Source of the DNA: Ruminococcus sp.
GTDB lineage: Bacteria > Bacillota > Clostridia > Oscillospirales > Acutalibacteraceae
Length of the DNA stretch: 64,000 bases
Direction: 5' to 3'
Assembly: GCA_022768065.1 (NCBI GenBank)
Contig: JALELS010000020.1
Span: 1-64,000 of the forward strand
Shown here: positions 18,293 through 28,683 of the stretch, piece after piece
How the letters are laid out: each line of letters begins with the position of its first letter
Position numbering within the stretch: the first letter of the stretch is position 1
Position numbers and translations under genes: made by a program
Notes under the pieces: model-generated
Database searches by the model: none
What the model was told of the DNA's origin: nothing
What the model saw: the letters and a program-made list of their open reading frames with translations, nothing else

Positions 18293-19588
18293 TTGGATAA
18301 ATTTGTTATTACCGGCGGTCATAGGCTTAAGGGTGAGGTTACCGTCAGCGGCGCCAAAAACGCTGTTGTCGCCATCATTCCGGCTACAATTTTAGCCGAA
18401 GATATATGCCGCATAGAAAATATACCGAATATCAGCGACGTTACCGCAATGCTCAACATTTTGGGCAGTATGGGCGCGTCGATTAAATTTATAAACAGTT
18501 CCACTATCGAAATAGACACACGCCACATAAATTCTTTTGTAGTTGAGCACGAGCTTACAAAACAGCTTCGCGCGTCATACTATCTCATAGGTGCGCTTCT
18601 CGGCAGATTTAACAAAGCCAAGGTTGCAATGCCCGGCGGATGTTATCTCGGCGTTCGTCCCATAGACCAGCACATCAAGGGGTTTGAAGCGCTCGGCGCC
18701 GAAGTGACTATGGAAGAAAACGCCATGGTTAACGCAAAAGCCGAGTCCCTTTTGGGCAATGCGGTTTACCTCGACGTTGTTTCGGTAGGAGCTACCATAA
18801 ACGTAATGCTGGCAGCCGTAAAGGCTAAGGGTCTTACCATAATCGAAAACGCAGCCAAAGAGCCGCACATAGTAGACCTCGCGAACTTCCTCAACACCAT
18901 GGGCGCCGACGTCAGAGGCGCAGGCACCGATGTTATTAAAATTCGCGGCGTAGAGCATCTGCACGGCTGTGAATATTCCATAATTCCCGACCAGATTGAG
19001 GCGGGAACCTATATGGTGGCGGCAGCCGCCACAAGGGGCGACGTACTCGTTAAAAATGTTATTCCGAAGCATCTTGAAAGTATTTCGGCAAAACTTATAG
19101 AGTGCGGCGCAACCGTTACCGAGTATGATGATTCCGTCCGCGTCTCGTGTGACCGCAGACCCGGAAAATGCAATATAAAAACCATGCCGCATCCCGGCTT
19201 TCCCACCGATATGCAGCCGCAGTTCGCCGTGCTTTTATGCTTGGCAGACGGCACAAGCATTATTTCGGAGAGCGTTTGGGACAACCGTTTCCGTTATGCC
19301 GAGCAGCTCACAAGAATGGGCGCTCAGATACACGTTGACGGCAAAACCGCTATTATTGAGGGTGTTCCCTCGCTCAAGGGCGCGCCGATAAGGGCGGATG
19401 ACCTTCGCGCGGGCGCGGCTATGATGATAGCAGGTATGGTCGCTACGGGCGTTACCGAGATTGAAGAAATTTATCACATTGAGCGCGGATATGAAAATGT
19501 TGTTGAAAAATTCCGCTCGCTCGGCGCTGTTATTGAGAGAAAGACCTTCCCGGACGAAGATAAAAAATCTCATAAAAACGCCGGTTGA
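18293..19588 (+). CDS. murA: UDP-N-acetylglucosamine 1-carboxyvinyltransferase
   Basis: 431 residues. I prefer the TTG at 18293 (reads MDKFVITGGH, the normal MurA N-terminus), because the ribosome site GGAGTGA ends seven bases before it; the in-frame GTG at 18281 is inside that site. The fosfomycin-target cysteine is in PGGCYLGVRPID, and the substrate segment SGAKNAVVA is near residue 18. It transfers enolpyruvate to UDP-GlcNAc, the first committed step of peptidoglycan synthesis. Confidence 0.95.
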   Translation: MDKFVITGGHRLKGEVTVSGAKNAVVAIIPATILAEDICRIENIPNISDVTAMLNILGSMGASIKFINSSTIEIDTRHINSFVVEHELTKQLRASYYLIGALLGRFNKAKVAMPGGCYLGVRPIDQHIKGFEALGAEVTMEENAMVNAKAESLLGNAVYLDVVSVGATINVMLAAVKAKGLTIIENAAKEPHIVDLANFLNTMGADVRGAGTDVIKIRGVEHLHGCEYSIIPDQIEAGTYMVAAAATRGDVLVKNVIPKHLESISAKLIECGATVTEYDDSVRVSCDRRPGKCNIKTMPHPGFPTDMQPQFAVLLCLADGTSIISESVWDNRFRYAEQLTRMGAQIHVDGKTAIIEGVPSLKGAPIRADDLRAGAAMMIAGMVATGVTEIEEIYHIERGYENVVEKFRSLGAVIERKTFPDEDKKSHKNAG

Positions 19589-19649
19589 TGTTTTCCGAAT
19601 ATTAAGCCGCCGAGAGCGGCTTTTTGCTTTTATACAGGGGTGTAACGAT

Positions 19650-21323
19650 ATGACAGACAATCAAAAACTCGCGGAGCTTTTGTTCCCCGACATTACAAAA
19701 ACGCCGGAGGACTACGAAAAGCTCTATCCGGAGAGGAATTTAAAAGAGGGTGCGCGCGTCACGCGATTTGCACCGAGCCCCACGGGCTACCTTCACCTCG
19801 GCGGCTTTTTCGGCGCGCTGACGGACTATTTGACGGCTAAGGCCTCGGGCGGAATAGTGTACCTCAGGATTGAGGACACCGACAAAAAAAGAGAGATTGC
19901 CGACGGTGTTTCCGCCATCATAAACGGCTTTAAGTCGTTCGGCATTACATTTGACGAGGGCGTTACCGGCATTGACAGCGAGAAGGGAGACTACGGTCCT
20001 TACACGCAGAGCAAGCGTGAAGAGATTTACAAAACCGTCGCAAAAAGCCTTGTTTTAAAAGGACTCGCATACCCTTGCTTCTGCACGGCGGACGAGCTTT
20101 CGGCTCTTCGCGACAGGCAGGAAAAAGACGGCGCTCTTATAAGAGGTTATTTCGGCAAATATGCAAAGTGCCGCAATTTAAGCTACGAAGAAATCGAAAA
20201 GAACATAAAAGACGGCAAACCGTATGTGCTTCGTTTCCGCTCAAACGGCGACGAAAACAAGAGGATTGTTTTTGACGATATGATACGCGGCAAAATCGAA
20301 ATGCCCGAAAACATCATAGACGAAGTGCTTTTAAAAAGCGACGGTATACCCACATATCACTTTGCCCATGTATGCGACGATCACTTTATGCGTACAACTC
20401 ACGTTATAAGAGGCGAAGAGTGGATTTCCTCCGTCCCCAAACACATAGCTCTGTTTAAGGCGTGCGGTTTTAAGGTTCCGAAATACGCGCACACTCCCCA
20501 GGTTATGAAAACGGACGAAATTGACGGCACAAAACGCAAACTCTCAAAGCGCAAGGACCCCGAGGCGTCCGTAAGCTATTTCGCACAGAGCGGTTACCCG
20601 AAAGAAGCGCTCACCGAATACATTATGACGCTTTTAAATTCAAATTTTGAGGATTGGCGCAGAGCAAACAAAACGGCGGATATATTTTCTTTCCCGTTTA
20701 ACCTTAAAAAGATGAGCGTCAGCGGTTGCCTTTTTGACCTTGCAAAGTTAAACGATATAAGCAAAAACGTAATTTCGGTTATGACTGCCGACGAGGTGTA
20801 TGAGAGAACTCTCGAATGGGCAAAGGAATACGACAGCGAATACTATACCGTTCTTTCGGAAAACGAAAACAAAGCAAAGCTTATGATGGACCTTGACCGC
20901 GGAGGCAAAAAGCCGCGCAAGGATATAGCAAAATGGAGCGAAGTCAAGGATTACTTCTCATACTTCTATCCGATGTATTACAAAAAGGACTATACCCTGC
21001 CGCAAAACATCACTCCCGCGGACGCCGAAAAAATACTCACCGAGTATTTAAAGGTTTACAGTGAGGAGGACGAAAAAGACGTCTGGTTTCAAAAGATAAA
21101 GGACCTTTGCGAGCCTCTCGGATTCACTCCGAACGTCAAGGAATACAAGCAAAATCCCGAAAAATACAAGGGTCATGTCGGCGATGTTTCAACGGTAATC
21201 AGAATCGCCGTAACGTCAAGGACAAATACGCCCGACCTTTGCTCGATTATGAAAATACTCGGCAAAGACGAAACCGTGAGCCGCATAGCGGACGCAATAA
21301 ATTACTACAAGGAGGTAAAATGA
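19650..21323 (+). CDS. gltX: Glutamyl-tRNA synthetase
   Basis: 557 residues from the ATG at 19650 ([10 protein letters not shown]) behind AGGGGTG; longer in-frame readings reach back into murA and are not real. HIGH is [13 protein letters not shown], and KMSKS is [10 protein letters not shown]. At 557 residues it is longer than the usual ~485, with an N-terminal extension of ~35 residues and a longer, divergent anticodon-binding half. It overlaps glnS (ATGATG). Because a dedicated GlnRS is next to it, a discriminating GluRS is expected. Confidence 0.93.
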   Translation: MTDNQKLAELLFPDITKTPEDYEKLYPERNLKEGARVTRFAPSPTGYLHLGGFFGALTDYLTAKASGGIVYLRIEDTDKKREIADGVSAIINGFKSFGITFDEGVTGIDSEKGDYGPYTQSKREEIYKTVAKSLVLKGLAYPCFCTADELSALRDRQEKDGALIRGYFGKYAKCRNLSYEEIEKNIKDGKPYVLRFRSNGDENKRIVFDDMIRGKIEMPENIIDEVLLKSDGIPTYHFAHVCDDHFMRTTHVIRGEEWISSVPKHIALFKACGFKVPKYAHTPQVMKTDEIDGTKRKLSKRKDPEASVSYFAQSGYPKEALTEYIMTLLNSNFEDWRRANKTADIFSFPFNLKKMSVSGCLFDLAKLNDISKNVISVMTADEVYERTLEWAKEYDSEYYTVLSENENKAKLMMDLDRGGKKPRKDIAKWSEVKDYFSYFYPMYYKKDYTLPQNITPADAEKILTEYLKVYSEEDEKDVWFQKIKDLCEPLGFTPNVKEYKQNPEKYKGHVGDVSTVIRIAVTSRTNTPDLCSIMKILGKDETVSRIADAINYYKEVK

Positions 21324-22981
21324 TGGACGAAGAAGTTATGTCGTCAAATTTCATTCACGACTTTATCGACGAAGACTTAAAAGAAGGGGTTTACGACCAC
21401 GTCCAGACCCGTTTTCCTCCGGAGCCCAACGGTTACCTGCATATAGGCCATGCAAAGGCAATTTGCATAAACTTCGGCACGGCGCAGAAATACGGCGGCA
21501 TATGCAATTTGCGTCTCGACGACACAAATCCCCAGAAAGAGGATACCGAATACGTTGACGCCATAAAAGAGGATATAGAGTGGCTCGGGTTCAAATGGAA
21601 CAAGTGCCTTTATGCGTCGAGCTATTTTGATTTTATCTATGAATGTGCGGTAAAGCTTATAGAGGACGGCAAAGCGTATGTTGACGATCTCTCGGCAAAT
21701 GAAATAAGGGAGTACCGCGGAACGCTTACCGAGCCCGGCAAAAACAGCCCTTACCGCGACAGAACAAAAGAGGAAAACCTCGACCTCTTTAAGCGTATGA
21801 CAAACGGTGAATTTCCGAACGGCGCAAGAGTTCTGCGTGCAAAAATCGATATGGCGTCGCCCAATATAAATATGCGCGACCCCGTAATTTACCGTATCGC
21901 GCACGTTACACACCATCAGACCGGCGACAAGTGGTGCGTATATCCCATGTACGATTTCGCACACCCCCTCTCCGACTACAAAGAGGGCGTCACACACTCG
22001 CTGTGTTCTCTCGAATTTGAAAACCACAGACCCCTTTACGATTGGTTCCTTCGCGAGCTTGACTTTAAAAATGTGCCGAGACAGATAGAATTTGCAAGGC
22101 TCAACTTAAATTACTGCCTTACAAGCAAGCGCAAATGTCTCGCACTTGTAAACGAGCACATAGTTGACGGCTGGGACGACCCGAGAATGGCTACAATAAG
22201 CGGTATGAGGCGCCGCGGCTATCCGGCAAAGGCAATACGCACTTTCTGTGAAAAAATCGGCGTTTCCAAGGCTTACTCGGTAGTCAGCATGGATCTTCTC
22301 GAATCCTGCGTCCGTGACGAGCTTAACGAAAACGCTCCGAGAGCAATGGCTGTGCTGGATCCGCTCAAGGTAATTATCGACAATTACCCCGATGGCAAGA
22401 CCGAAGAAATAGAAGTAGAGGTTCACCCCAATCACCCCGAAATGGGCACAAGAAAGGTTCTTTTCGGAAGAGAGCTGTTCGTTGAGCGCGAGGACTTTAT
22501 GGCAGAGCCGGTTAAAAAATATTTCAGGCTCTTCCCCGGCAATGAGGTAAGACTCAAGAGCGCTTACTTTGTAAAATGCGTCGGCTTTGACTGCGACGAA
22601 AACGGCGAAGTCACCGCGGTTCACTGCACATACGACCCCGAAAGCCGCGGCGGAAATTCCCCCGACGGCAGAAAAGTCAAGGGAACAATACATTGGGTAT
22701 CGGCAAGCGGCAGCTTTAATGCCACCGTAAATATGTACGACAGACTCTTTAACGTGCCTAACCCGTCCGACGAAACCTCCGGCAGCTTTAAGGACAACTT
22801 AAATCCCGACTCTTTAAAGGTTTTGACGGGGTGCCTTATAGAGAGCGGCTTAAAGGACGTAAAACCGGGCGATGTTTTCCAGTTTATGCGTAAGGGCTAC
22901 TTCTGTGTTGACAAAAATTCAACTTGTGATAATATTATATTCAACCTGACTGTTCCGCTCAATTCCTCGTGGGGCAAATAA
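21320..22981 (+). CDS. glnS: Glutaminyl-tRNA synthetase
   Basis: 553 residues. AAGGAGG lies 4-7 bases before two adjacent ATGs (21320 and 21323); either may be used. HIGH is [15 protein letters not shown], the KMSKS-like loop is [11 protein letters not shown], and GlnRS-specific VHPNHPEMG and two beta-barrel anticodon domains follow. It charges tRNA-Gln directly. Most Bacillota lack it and use GatCAB, so it marks a lineage with acquired GlnRS. Start and gltX stop overlap, so the two are co-translated. Confidence 0.95.
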   Translation: MMDEEVMSSNFIHDFIDEDLKEGVYDHVQTRFPPEPNGYLHIGHAKAICINFGTAQKYGGICNLRLDDTNPQKEDTEYVDAIKEDIEWLGFKWNKCLYASSYFDFIYECAVKLIEDGKAYVDDLSANEIREYRGTLTEPGKNSPYRDRTKEENLDLFKRMTNGEFPNGARVLRAKIDMASPNINMRDPVIYRIAHVTHHQTGDKWCVYPMYDFAHPLSDYKEGVTHSLCSLEFENHRPLYDWFLRELDFKNVPRQIEFARLNLNYCLTSKRKCLALVNEHIVDGWDDPRMATISGMRRRGYPAKAIRTFCEKIGVSKAYSVVSMDLLESCVRDELNENAPRAMAVLDPLKVIIDNYPDGKTEEIEVEVHPNHPEMGTRKVLFGRELFVEREDFMAEPVKKYFRLFPGNEVRLKSAYFVKCVGFDCDENGEVTAVHCTYDPESRGGNSPDGRKVKGTIHWVSASGSFNATVNMYDRLFNVPNPSDETSGSFKDNLNPDSLKVLTGCLIESGLKDVKPGDVFQFMRKGYFCVDKNSTCDNIIFNLTVPLNSSWGK

Positions 22982-22994
22982 AGGAGAGTATTAA

Positions 22995-23666
22995 ATGGCA
23001 AAGACCAAGAGTAGAAACAAAAATCTCGGCACCGATATTCTGTACCGTATTATAATGGCGGTAATGGCGGTGTGCGTACCGATAGTCGCGTATTTCGGAA
23101 ATCTTGTTTACACCGTTATCGAGTCCGATATATATAAGCTCGTCGCTCAGCTCAAGGGCGACACAAACGACGACGGCACCTCATATGATTATTGGAGCAT
23201 AAAGCGTGTTATTTCGCTCGTTCATGAGGGCAGCGGCGACAAGAGCAGTCTCTCATCAATTTGGGATGCACTCTCACCCGTACACGGCGCGCTGGTCGGC
23301 ACATTGATATTTTTTGCGATAGCTCTCGTTTTGGCTGTTGTTATATTCTTCTTTGCGCTTATAAGCAAAAAGAAGTTACCGCAGCTCATAATTTCCGGAG
23401 CCGGGCTTATATCGGTAATAGGTATGCTGATTTGCTTTAAATCGCTCGCCGCCGCAATTGTAAACGGTACAATTACATTGGCGGACTTTCTCACCGGCGT
23501 ATCGGGTCTTTTCGGTTCGGCTGTGATAACGCAGATAATTCCGTACATAGCCAAATTTACCGTGGTTCAGGTAAGCTCGGGTTGGTTTATAATGCTCTTC
23601 CTTTATATAGGAATGGTTGTTTGGTCGGGCTCGTATGTGCTTATAGAGTCGGGCGAAAAGAAATAA
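22995..23666 (+). CDS. Uncharacterised membrane protein with four predicted segments
   Basis: 223 residues; not a family I recognise. Hydrophobic segments are at about residues 17-38, 95-120, 130-155 and 185-215, with an extracytoplasmic stretch of ~55 polar residues after the first. GGAGAG precedes the ATG, 13 bases after glnS, so it is probably read through from the synthetases. A terminator follows directly. Confidence 0.7.
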   Translation: MAKTKSRNKNLGTDILYRIIMAVMAVCVPIVAYFGNLVYTVIESDIYKLVAQLKGDTNDDGTSYDYWSIKRVISLVHEGSGDKSSLSSIWDALSPVHGALVGTLIFFAIALVLAVVIFFFALISKKKLPQLIISGAGLISVIGMLICFKSLAAAIVNGTITLADFLTGVSGLFGSAVITQIIPYIAKFTVVQVSSGWFIMLFLYIGMVVWSGSYVLIESGEKK

Positions 23667-23682
23667 AACCGAAAAAATTTCG

Positions 23683-23715
23683 GGAGCGGTCGTCCAGAAC
23701 GATTGCTCCTTTTTC
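23683..23715 (+). terminator. Terminator of the murA-to-membrane-protein run
   Basis: Arms GGAGCGGTCGT and ACGATTGCTCC (11 pairs, two G-T) with a CCAGA loop, followed by TTTTTC. Confidence 0.85.
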
Positions 23716-23728
23716 TTTTATATAACAA

Positions 23729-23757
23729 TTGCAAAAACACTCGTAAAATGTTAAAAT
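23729..23757 (+). promoter_or_regulatory. Promoter of mltG
   Basis: TTGCAA at 23729-23734 and TAAAAT at 23752-23757 with a 17-base spacer, 37 bases before the start codon. Confidence 0.65.
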
Positions 23758-23794
23758 ATATTGTATATACTCAAGTTAAAAAGGAATTACACAT

Positions 23795-24676
23795 ATGAAT
23801 AAATCATCGGCAAAAAAAGTTTTATCGGTTATTATGTGTCTCGCGCTTGTATTACTGCTCGGGGCATGCCAAAAAAAGACCGACAACGGCACAACCGCAA
23901 CATACGACCCCGACGCGCCCACCACACAAAAATCGGGCAATAAAGAGAGCACTTCCGACAGCAACACCGCCAACGTGACGATTCCCGAGGGATACACGCT
24001 CGTTAAAATCTCATGGCTTATGGAGGAGAGCGGTGTTTGCTCTTCTGCGGACTTTATATCCGCGGCACAAAACTACGACCTCTCAAAATACGGGATTCTC
24101 ACAGACGTCAAAAACGCACAGAACGTCTGCTTCCCTCTTGAGGGCTATCTTTTCCCTGCCACATATACATTCAAGAAAAACAGCGACCCGACAGCGGTAA
24201 TAGACAAGCTCGTCGAGACGTTTCAGTCGCGTTTTACCGATGATATGAAAGCGAAAGCGGCATCTATGGGAAAGAGTGTTCACGAGGTTCTCACGGTAGC
24301 CTCCATAATCGAAAAAGAGGCGTATACTCCGGAGCAGAGAACTCTTATTTCCTCGGTTTTATACAATCGGCTTAACGCAAAAATGAAGCTGCAATGCGAC
24401 GTAACGGTAAAATACTGCACCGGCGTTATTGAGCTTCAGTATCCCGACAAAATAGACGAATACAAATATTATTACAACACATACCGCTGCCAGGGTCTTC
24501 CGGCAGGGCCTATCTGCAATCCGGGCATAGAGTCGATTAACGCCGCTCTGCAGCCCGACAACACAGATTATCTTTACTTTGTAATAAACACCGAACCGCC
24601 CTATGATTCGGCATTCTCCGCAACATATGAAGAACATATAGAGAACTGCACCAGAATGGGCTATACGGCAAAATAA
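23795..24676 (+). CDS. mltG: Endolytic transglycosylase MltG/YceG-like lipoprotein
   Basis: 293 residues. A type II signal peptide ends in the lipobox LLGAC (Cys at about residue 25), then comes a Thr/Asp/Ser-rich linker to about residue 65. The YceG catalytic region contains VASIIEKEA with the glutamate, SSVLYNRLNAKMKLQ, and near the end DYLYFVINT. Most MltG proteins have a transmembrane anchor; here a lipid anchor seems to replace it. It cleaves nascent glycan strands outside the membrane and so sets their length. Confidence 0.88.
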   Translation: MNKSSAKKVLSVIMCLALVLLLGACQKKTDNGTTATYDPDAPTTQKSGNKESTSDSNTANVTIPEGYTLVKISWLMEESGVCSSADFISAAQNYDLSKYGILTDVKNAQNVCFPLEGYLFPATYTFKKNSDPTAVIDKLVETFQSRFTDDMKAKAASMGKSVHEVLTVASIIEKEAYTPEQRTLISSVLYNRLNAKMKLQCDVTVKYCTGVIELQYPDKIDEYKYYYNTYRCQGLPAGPICNPGIESINAALQPDNTDYLYFVINTEPPYDSAFSATYEEHIENCTRMGYTAK

Positions 24677-24699
24677 TACACCCACGAAGGAGATATCAG

Positions 24700-25317
24700 A
24701 TGAATATAGAAATAGCCGACAGACTCGTTAAGCTTCGCAAAGAGCATAATCTCTCGCAGGAAGCGCTTGCCTCAAAGCTCGGACTCAGCCGCCAGGCTGT
24801 TTCAAAATGGGAACGCGCGGAGGCGTCGCCCGACACGGATAACTTAGTTGCTCTCGCGGAGCTTTACGGCGTACCGCTTGATGAAATTCTCAACGGTCCC
24901 AAGGCGCAGGAGGAAAATCCGCCGAAAGACGAGCCGACAAAAAAAGAGCTTAAAGAAATGAAACTTGCCGGTATGTCAAAAAGACAAAAGGCAGGCCGCA
25001 AAATGGTCAAATTTCCGTTCCCGATTTTAATCGCCGCAGTATATTTGCTGCTCGGATTTATAAACGGCAACTGGCATCCGGGCTGGATAATACTGCTGTT
25101 TATACCCATTTACTACTGCGTCGGCGGCGCTCTTTGCTGCCGCACAAAAAAAGCAATGCTCCTCACCATGCCTATACATCTTGTATTGGTTGCGGTTTAC
25201 CTGCTTTTCGGATTCACCAAGGGGATGTGGCAGCCGCAATGGCTTATTTTCCTTATAATTCCGCTGTATTATTGGATTATCAGCGTATTTTACAAGGAAA
25301 AGAAAAACAAATCATAA
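24700..25317 (+). CDS. Xre-family regulator with a C-terminal membrane domain
   Basis: 205 residues. The helix-turn-helix (about residues 5-60) includes LSQEALASKLGLSRQAVSKWERAE, a canonical Cro/CI fold. A charged linker is followed by two repeated halves, each with two hydrophobic segments and the phrase LLFGF/LLGF...NWHPGW or MWQPQW (about residues 107-150 and 158-200). It is therefore a membrane-tethered DNA-binding protein. The signal sensed is not known. Confidence 0.88.
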   Translation: MNIEIADRLVKLRKEHNLSQEALASKLGLSRQAVSKWERAEASPDTDNLVALAELYGVPLDEILNGPKAQEENPPKDEPTKKELKEMKLAGMSKRQKAGRKMVKFPFPILIAAVYLLLGFINGNWHPGWIILLFIPIYYCVGGALCCRTKKAMLLTMPIHLVLVAVYLLFGFTKGMWQPQWLIFLIIPLYYWIISVFYKEKKNKS

Positions 25318-25335
25318 TTTTAAGGGGCTAAAAAA

Positions 25336-26448
25336 GTGAATTTTAAATGCGGTAATAAAAAGAAAAATGCAATTATTATTATAATCGGAATTGTTACGGT
25401 TGCGATATGCATAACCGCCGCAGTGCTTTTATCAAGAGCGAAGAAAAAAACGGCGGCAACGCAATTTGTGCCCGAAACCGAGACTTACTCGGAGGAATCG
25501 GAAGAAGCTCTCACCGAGGAGGAAACCGTGTCGGAGACAGCAGCCGAAACCGCTCCGATTGTGAAGCCCGTAGGCACGACGGCCCCGATAGAGCGAGCCG
25601 CTCCGGCTATACCGAAAAAGCTAACGCAACCGAAACCGAGCATAACGCCCACAAAGCTTTTAAATGTGCCGTTTATCGACCAGAGAAAAAAATATCCCAC
25701 AGGCTGTGAAAGCATCTCTGCGGTTATGGCGCTTCAATACCTCGGTATATCTATTTCGCCCGAAACCTTTATAGACAATTATCTTGACAAGGGGCGCACA
25801 CCGTACAGCGACGAAAGCGGGAATTTATTCGGAGACGATCCGCGCAAGGTGTTTTTGGGCGACCCTTACAGCAAAAACGGATGGGGCTGTTGGGCACCGG
25901 TAATTGAAAATGCAGTCAATAAATTCATCGGTAAAAATTACACCGTAAAAACAATATACGGCAGCTCAATAGACGAGCTTTGCTCAAAATATATAGACAA
26001 CGACATCCCGGTGCTTGTATGGGCTACACAAAATATGGCTCCGGCAAGAAGATATAAGACCTGGTATATTACGGGTACGTCCGACCAATTCACGTGGATA
26101 ACCCCCATGCACTGCCTGCTTCTTGTGGGCTACGACGACAGCGGCTACTACTTTAACGACCCGTTACAATGTAAAAATATGCGTTACGACAAGAGTAAGG
26201 TTATATCCGCATACAACGCGCTGAATTGTCAAGCGGTGGTAATTGCACCGAAATCGGCATCCGATGAGCCGCCAAGCAGCACAAAACACGAAACAACAAC
26301 ATCACCTGCAACGACAAAGCCGCAGAATACAACCGACCCGTCAGCCGCAACAAAACCCGACGCAACAGGCAGTCACGGCACGACATCGGCCACAACCGCT
26401 GCGGAAAAAGATACCGCGTCTCCCTTAAAGAATAACGAGCACAATTAA
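25336..26448 (+). CDS. Membrane-anchored C39-like cysteine peptidase
   Basis: 370 residues from GTG at 25336 behind AAGGGG. One N-terminal membrane segment (about residues 11-32), a Glu/Thr/Pro-rich stalk to about 112, then the Peptidase_C39_2 domain with the cysteine in YPTGCESISAVM, the histidine in PMHCLLLVGYDD and the FNDP aspartate. The last ~60 residues are Thr/Pro/Ala-rich with no sorting signal. Probably an extracellular protease or peptidase-like domain; substrate unknown. Confidence 0.85.
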   Translation: MNFKCGNKKKNAIIIIIGIVTVAICITAAVLLSRAKKKTAATQFVPETETYSEESEEALTEEETVSETAAETAPIVKPVGTTAPIERAAPAIPKKLTQPKPSITPTKLLNVPFIDQRKKYPTGCESISAVMALQYLGISISPETFIDNYLDKGRTPYSDESGNLFGDDPRKVFLGDPYSKNGWGCWAPVIENAVNKFIGKNYTVKTIYGSSIDELCSKYIDNDIPVLVWATQNMAPARRYKTWYITGTSDQFTWITPMHCLLLVGYDDSGYYFNDPLQCKNMRYDKSKVISAYNALNCQAVVIAPKSASDEPPSSTKHETTTSPATTKPQNTTDPSAATKPDATGSHGTTSATTAAEKDTASPLKNNEHN

Positions 26449-26463
26449 ACAAAAGCATAAGAA

Positions 26464-26507
26464 AGCGAGTGTGTTTTGGCCAAGCCAAAATACACTCGCT
26501 GATTTTT
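26464..26507 (+). terminator. Terminator after the C39-like gene
   Basis: 17-base arms AGCGAGTGTGTTTTGGC / GCCAAAATACACTCGCT with a three-base loop, then GATTTTTTC. It may also stop the converging alcohol dehydrogenase transcript. Confidence 0.9.
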
Positions 26508-26522
26508 TCTTTGAGCTATCGC

Positions 26523-27731
26523 TTATTCGGCAATCATAAGCTTCTTGACTATCTGAGTCATTCTGTCCTCGTCAAAGATAACAGGAACGGGATAGAGCGG
26601 ATTTGCCTCTTTAAGAGCCCTTGAAACGATAGTCGGAATATCCTCTTCCTTAATCTGGGTAAAGCCCTTCGGGATATTCATTCTCTCGTTCATAGCGTAG
26701 ATTTCGGCAATGAACTTCTTAGCCTTATCTTCATCGGTTGTGCCCTCAATGCGTGCAAAGTTGGCAAGCTTTGAAAGCTGCGGATAAATAGCCGCACCGT
26801 ATTCTTCAAGCATAACCGGAAGAATTATCGCGTTTGCAAGGCCGTGCGGAATACCGTACATACCGCCGAGGTTGTGAGCCACAGCGTGAACATAACCGAC
26901 ATAAGCTCTTGTGAAAGCCATACCGCCGTAGAATGAACCGAGAAGCATCTGACCTCTTGCGTTTATGTTTTTACCGTCTTTATAAGCAGTCTCAAGGTTT
27001 GCAAATATAATTGCAACAGCCTTTTCGGCATAATCGCGTGTGGACTTTGTATTGCTCTTGCCTATGTAAGCCTCAACCGCGTGGGTGAGAGCGTCCATAC
27101 CTGTTGTTGAAGTGATGTGCGGAGGAAGACCTACGGTAAGCTCGGGGTCAAGTACCGCAAACTTCGGACGAAGGCACGGGTCGTTTATAGCGTATTTCTC
27201 ATGGGTCTGAGTATTTGTAACAACAGCCGCAAGGGTAGTCTCCGAGCCTGTTCCCGCTGTTGTGGGAACCGCAAAGAACGGAGGAAGTTTATGCATAACC
27301 TTGAGCTGACCGCGCATCTGAGGAATGGTCTTGTTGGGTCTTACCACTCTGGCGCATGCAGCCTTAGCGCAATCCATGGGCGAACCGCCGCCGAAAGCTA
27401 TCATAGCCTGGCAACCGTTGGCAACAAACTGAGCGCGTGCCTCTTCGATATTTTCGATTGAGGGGTTCGGCTGAACACCGTCATATATGGTATATGAAAT
27501 GCCGTCCTCTTCAAGCTGTTTGAAAAGTCCGTCAAGAAGATGAAGGCTCATGAGGCCTTTATCGGTGACGATCATAACATTGTTGATACCTTTTTCTTTA
27601 ATAACGCCGGGAAGCTTTTTGATAGCTCCGGGTCCTGTAAGCAGCTGCGGTTCAGACCAGTCAAGGAACATCATAAAGATTTTCATGACCTTCTGAAAAG
27701 CACGGTAATAAGCTACCTTCATTGCCCACAT
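26523..27731 (-). CDS. Iron-containing alcohol dehydrogenase
   Basis: 402 residues of the group III dehydrogenase family. The NAD-binding GGGSPMDCAKA is near residue 115. Metal ligands are in GMDALTHAVEAYIG and in AVAHNLGGMYGIPHGLANA. These enzymes interconvert aldehydes or ketones and alcohols, often in clostridial fermentation (butanol-dehydrogenase-like). The N-terminal MWAMKVAYYRAF extension is typical of the clostridial subgroup. AAGGGATGG lies upstream of the ATG. Confidence 0.93.
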   Translation of the reverse strand: MWAMKVAYYRAFQKVMKIFMMFLDWSEPQLLTGPGAIKKLPGVIKEKGINNVMIVTDKGLMSLHLLDGLFKQLEEDGISYTIYDGVQPNPSIENIEEARAQFVANGCQAMIAFGGGSPMDCAKAACARVVRPNKTIPQMRGQLKVMHKLPPFFAVPTTAGTGSETTLAAVVTNTQTHEKYAINDPCLRPKFAVLDPELTVGLPPHITSTTGMDALTHAVEAYIGKSNTKSTRDYAEKAVAIIFANLETAYKDGKNINARGQMLLGSFYGGMAFTRAYVGYVHAVAHNLGGMYGIPHGLANAIILPVMLEEYGAAIYPQLSKLANFARIEGTTDEDKAKKFIAEIYAMNERMNIPKGFTQIKEEDIPTIVSRALKEANPLYPVPVIFDEDRMTQIVKKLMIAE

Positions 27732-27792
27732 AGATAAACACCATCCCTTTTTGTAAATTATAAATTGAATTTATAGCTTCATTTTACCTTTT

Positions 27793-28683
27793 TTAAGCAT
27801 TTTTTGCAATAGTATTTTGAAATATTTTCACGGCGCTCTCGCTGTCGGATTTTATTTGGGCGGAAAGCGCCGAAAGGCTGTCGAACTTTTTTTCTCCCCT
27901 CAGGAATTTAAGCAGCCGTACCTCGGTGTTGCTTCCATACAGATCACCCGAAAAGCCGAGTATGCAGGTCTCGCTGCGAACCGTGGAAGTTCCTATTGTG
28001 GGGCGCAGTCCGAAATCCGTGACTGCCGGATAATCTCTGCCGCCGATATTCACGTATGAAGCATAGACTCCGTATAACGGCTCAACAAAATTTTCGGGAA
28101 AGAACTGATTTATTGTCGGAAATCCCAAAAGGTGACCGCGCCTGTCGCCTGCCGTGACCGTAAAATCATATGAGAACGGTCTGCCGAGCATCTCAGCCGC
28201 CGCCTGCATATCGCCGTTTTTTATTGCCGCTCTTATGCGCGTTGAGCTGATTTCGCTGCCGCCGAATTTAACCATGGGCGATACATAAAGCTCTATACCG
28301 TATTTGCGGCACAAGAGGCGCAGCGTATCAATGTTTCCCGAACCGTTTTCCCCGAAAGTATAATTTTCGCCGCAGGATACCGCGCCTGCCGAAAACCTGT
28401 TAACGAGAATATCCCTGACAAAGCTCTCGGGCGATAAGTGCATTATCTCCGAAAAATCGATATTGAGTGCGCCGACGTTCATTTCGTCGAGCAATTTTTT
28501 GCGTATGCTTTTTGTGAGTATTTCGGGCGGCGCCTGCCCTTTTATGCACTTGAGCGGATGGTCGGAAAACAACAGCACATACGGCATATATCCGCTCTTT
28601 TTTGAAAGCTCTATAACGCTTTGATGCCCCAAATGGAACCCGTCGAATGTTCCGAGGGCTATGGATTTTTTACACTCATTCAC
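27793..28683 (-). CDS. ribF: Bifunctional riboflavin kinase / FAD synthetase
   Basis: 296 residues. The N-terminal adenylyltransferase has GTFDGFHLGHQ and the ISSTRIR motif; the C-terminal flavokinase has GHLLGFPTIN and GVYASYV. It converts riboflavin to FMN and FAD. It is the last gene of the rimP operon and overlaps truB by eight bases. Confidence 0.96.
   Translation of the reverse strand: MNECKKSIALGTFDGFHLGHQSVIELSKKSGYMPYVLLFSDHPLKCIKGQAPPEILTKSIRKKLLDEMNVGALNIDFSEIMHLSPESFVRDILVNRFSAGAVSCGENYTFGENGSGNIDTLRLLCRKYGIELYVSPMVKFGGSEISSTRIRAAIKNGDMQAAAEMLGRPFSYDFTVTAGDRRGHLLGFPTINQFFPENFVEPLYGVYASYVNIGGRDYPAVTDFGLRPTIGTSTVRSETCILGFSGDLYGSNTEVRLLKFLRGEKKFDSLSALSAQIKSDSESAVKIFQNTIAKNA

Noticed and set aside
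19461-19649. Upstream extension of gltX
   Set aside because: It overlaps the murA end; the ATG at 19650 has its own ribosome site and gives the normal N-terminus.
21107-21319. Upstream extension of glnS
   Set aside because: It lies inside gltX in another frame; the ATG at 21320 follows AAGGAGG.
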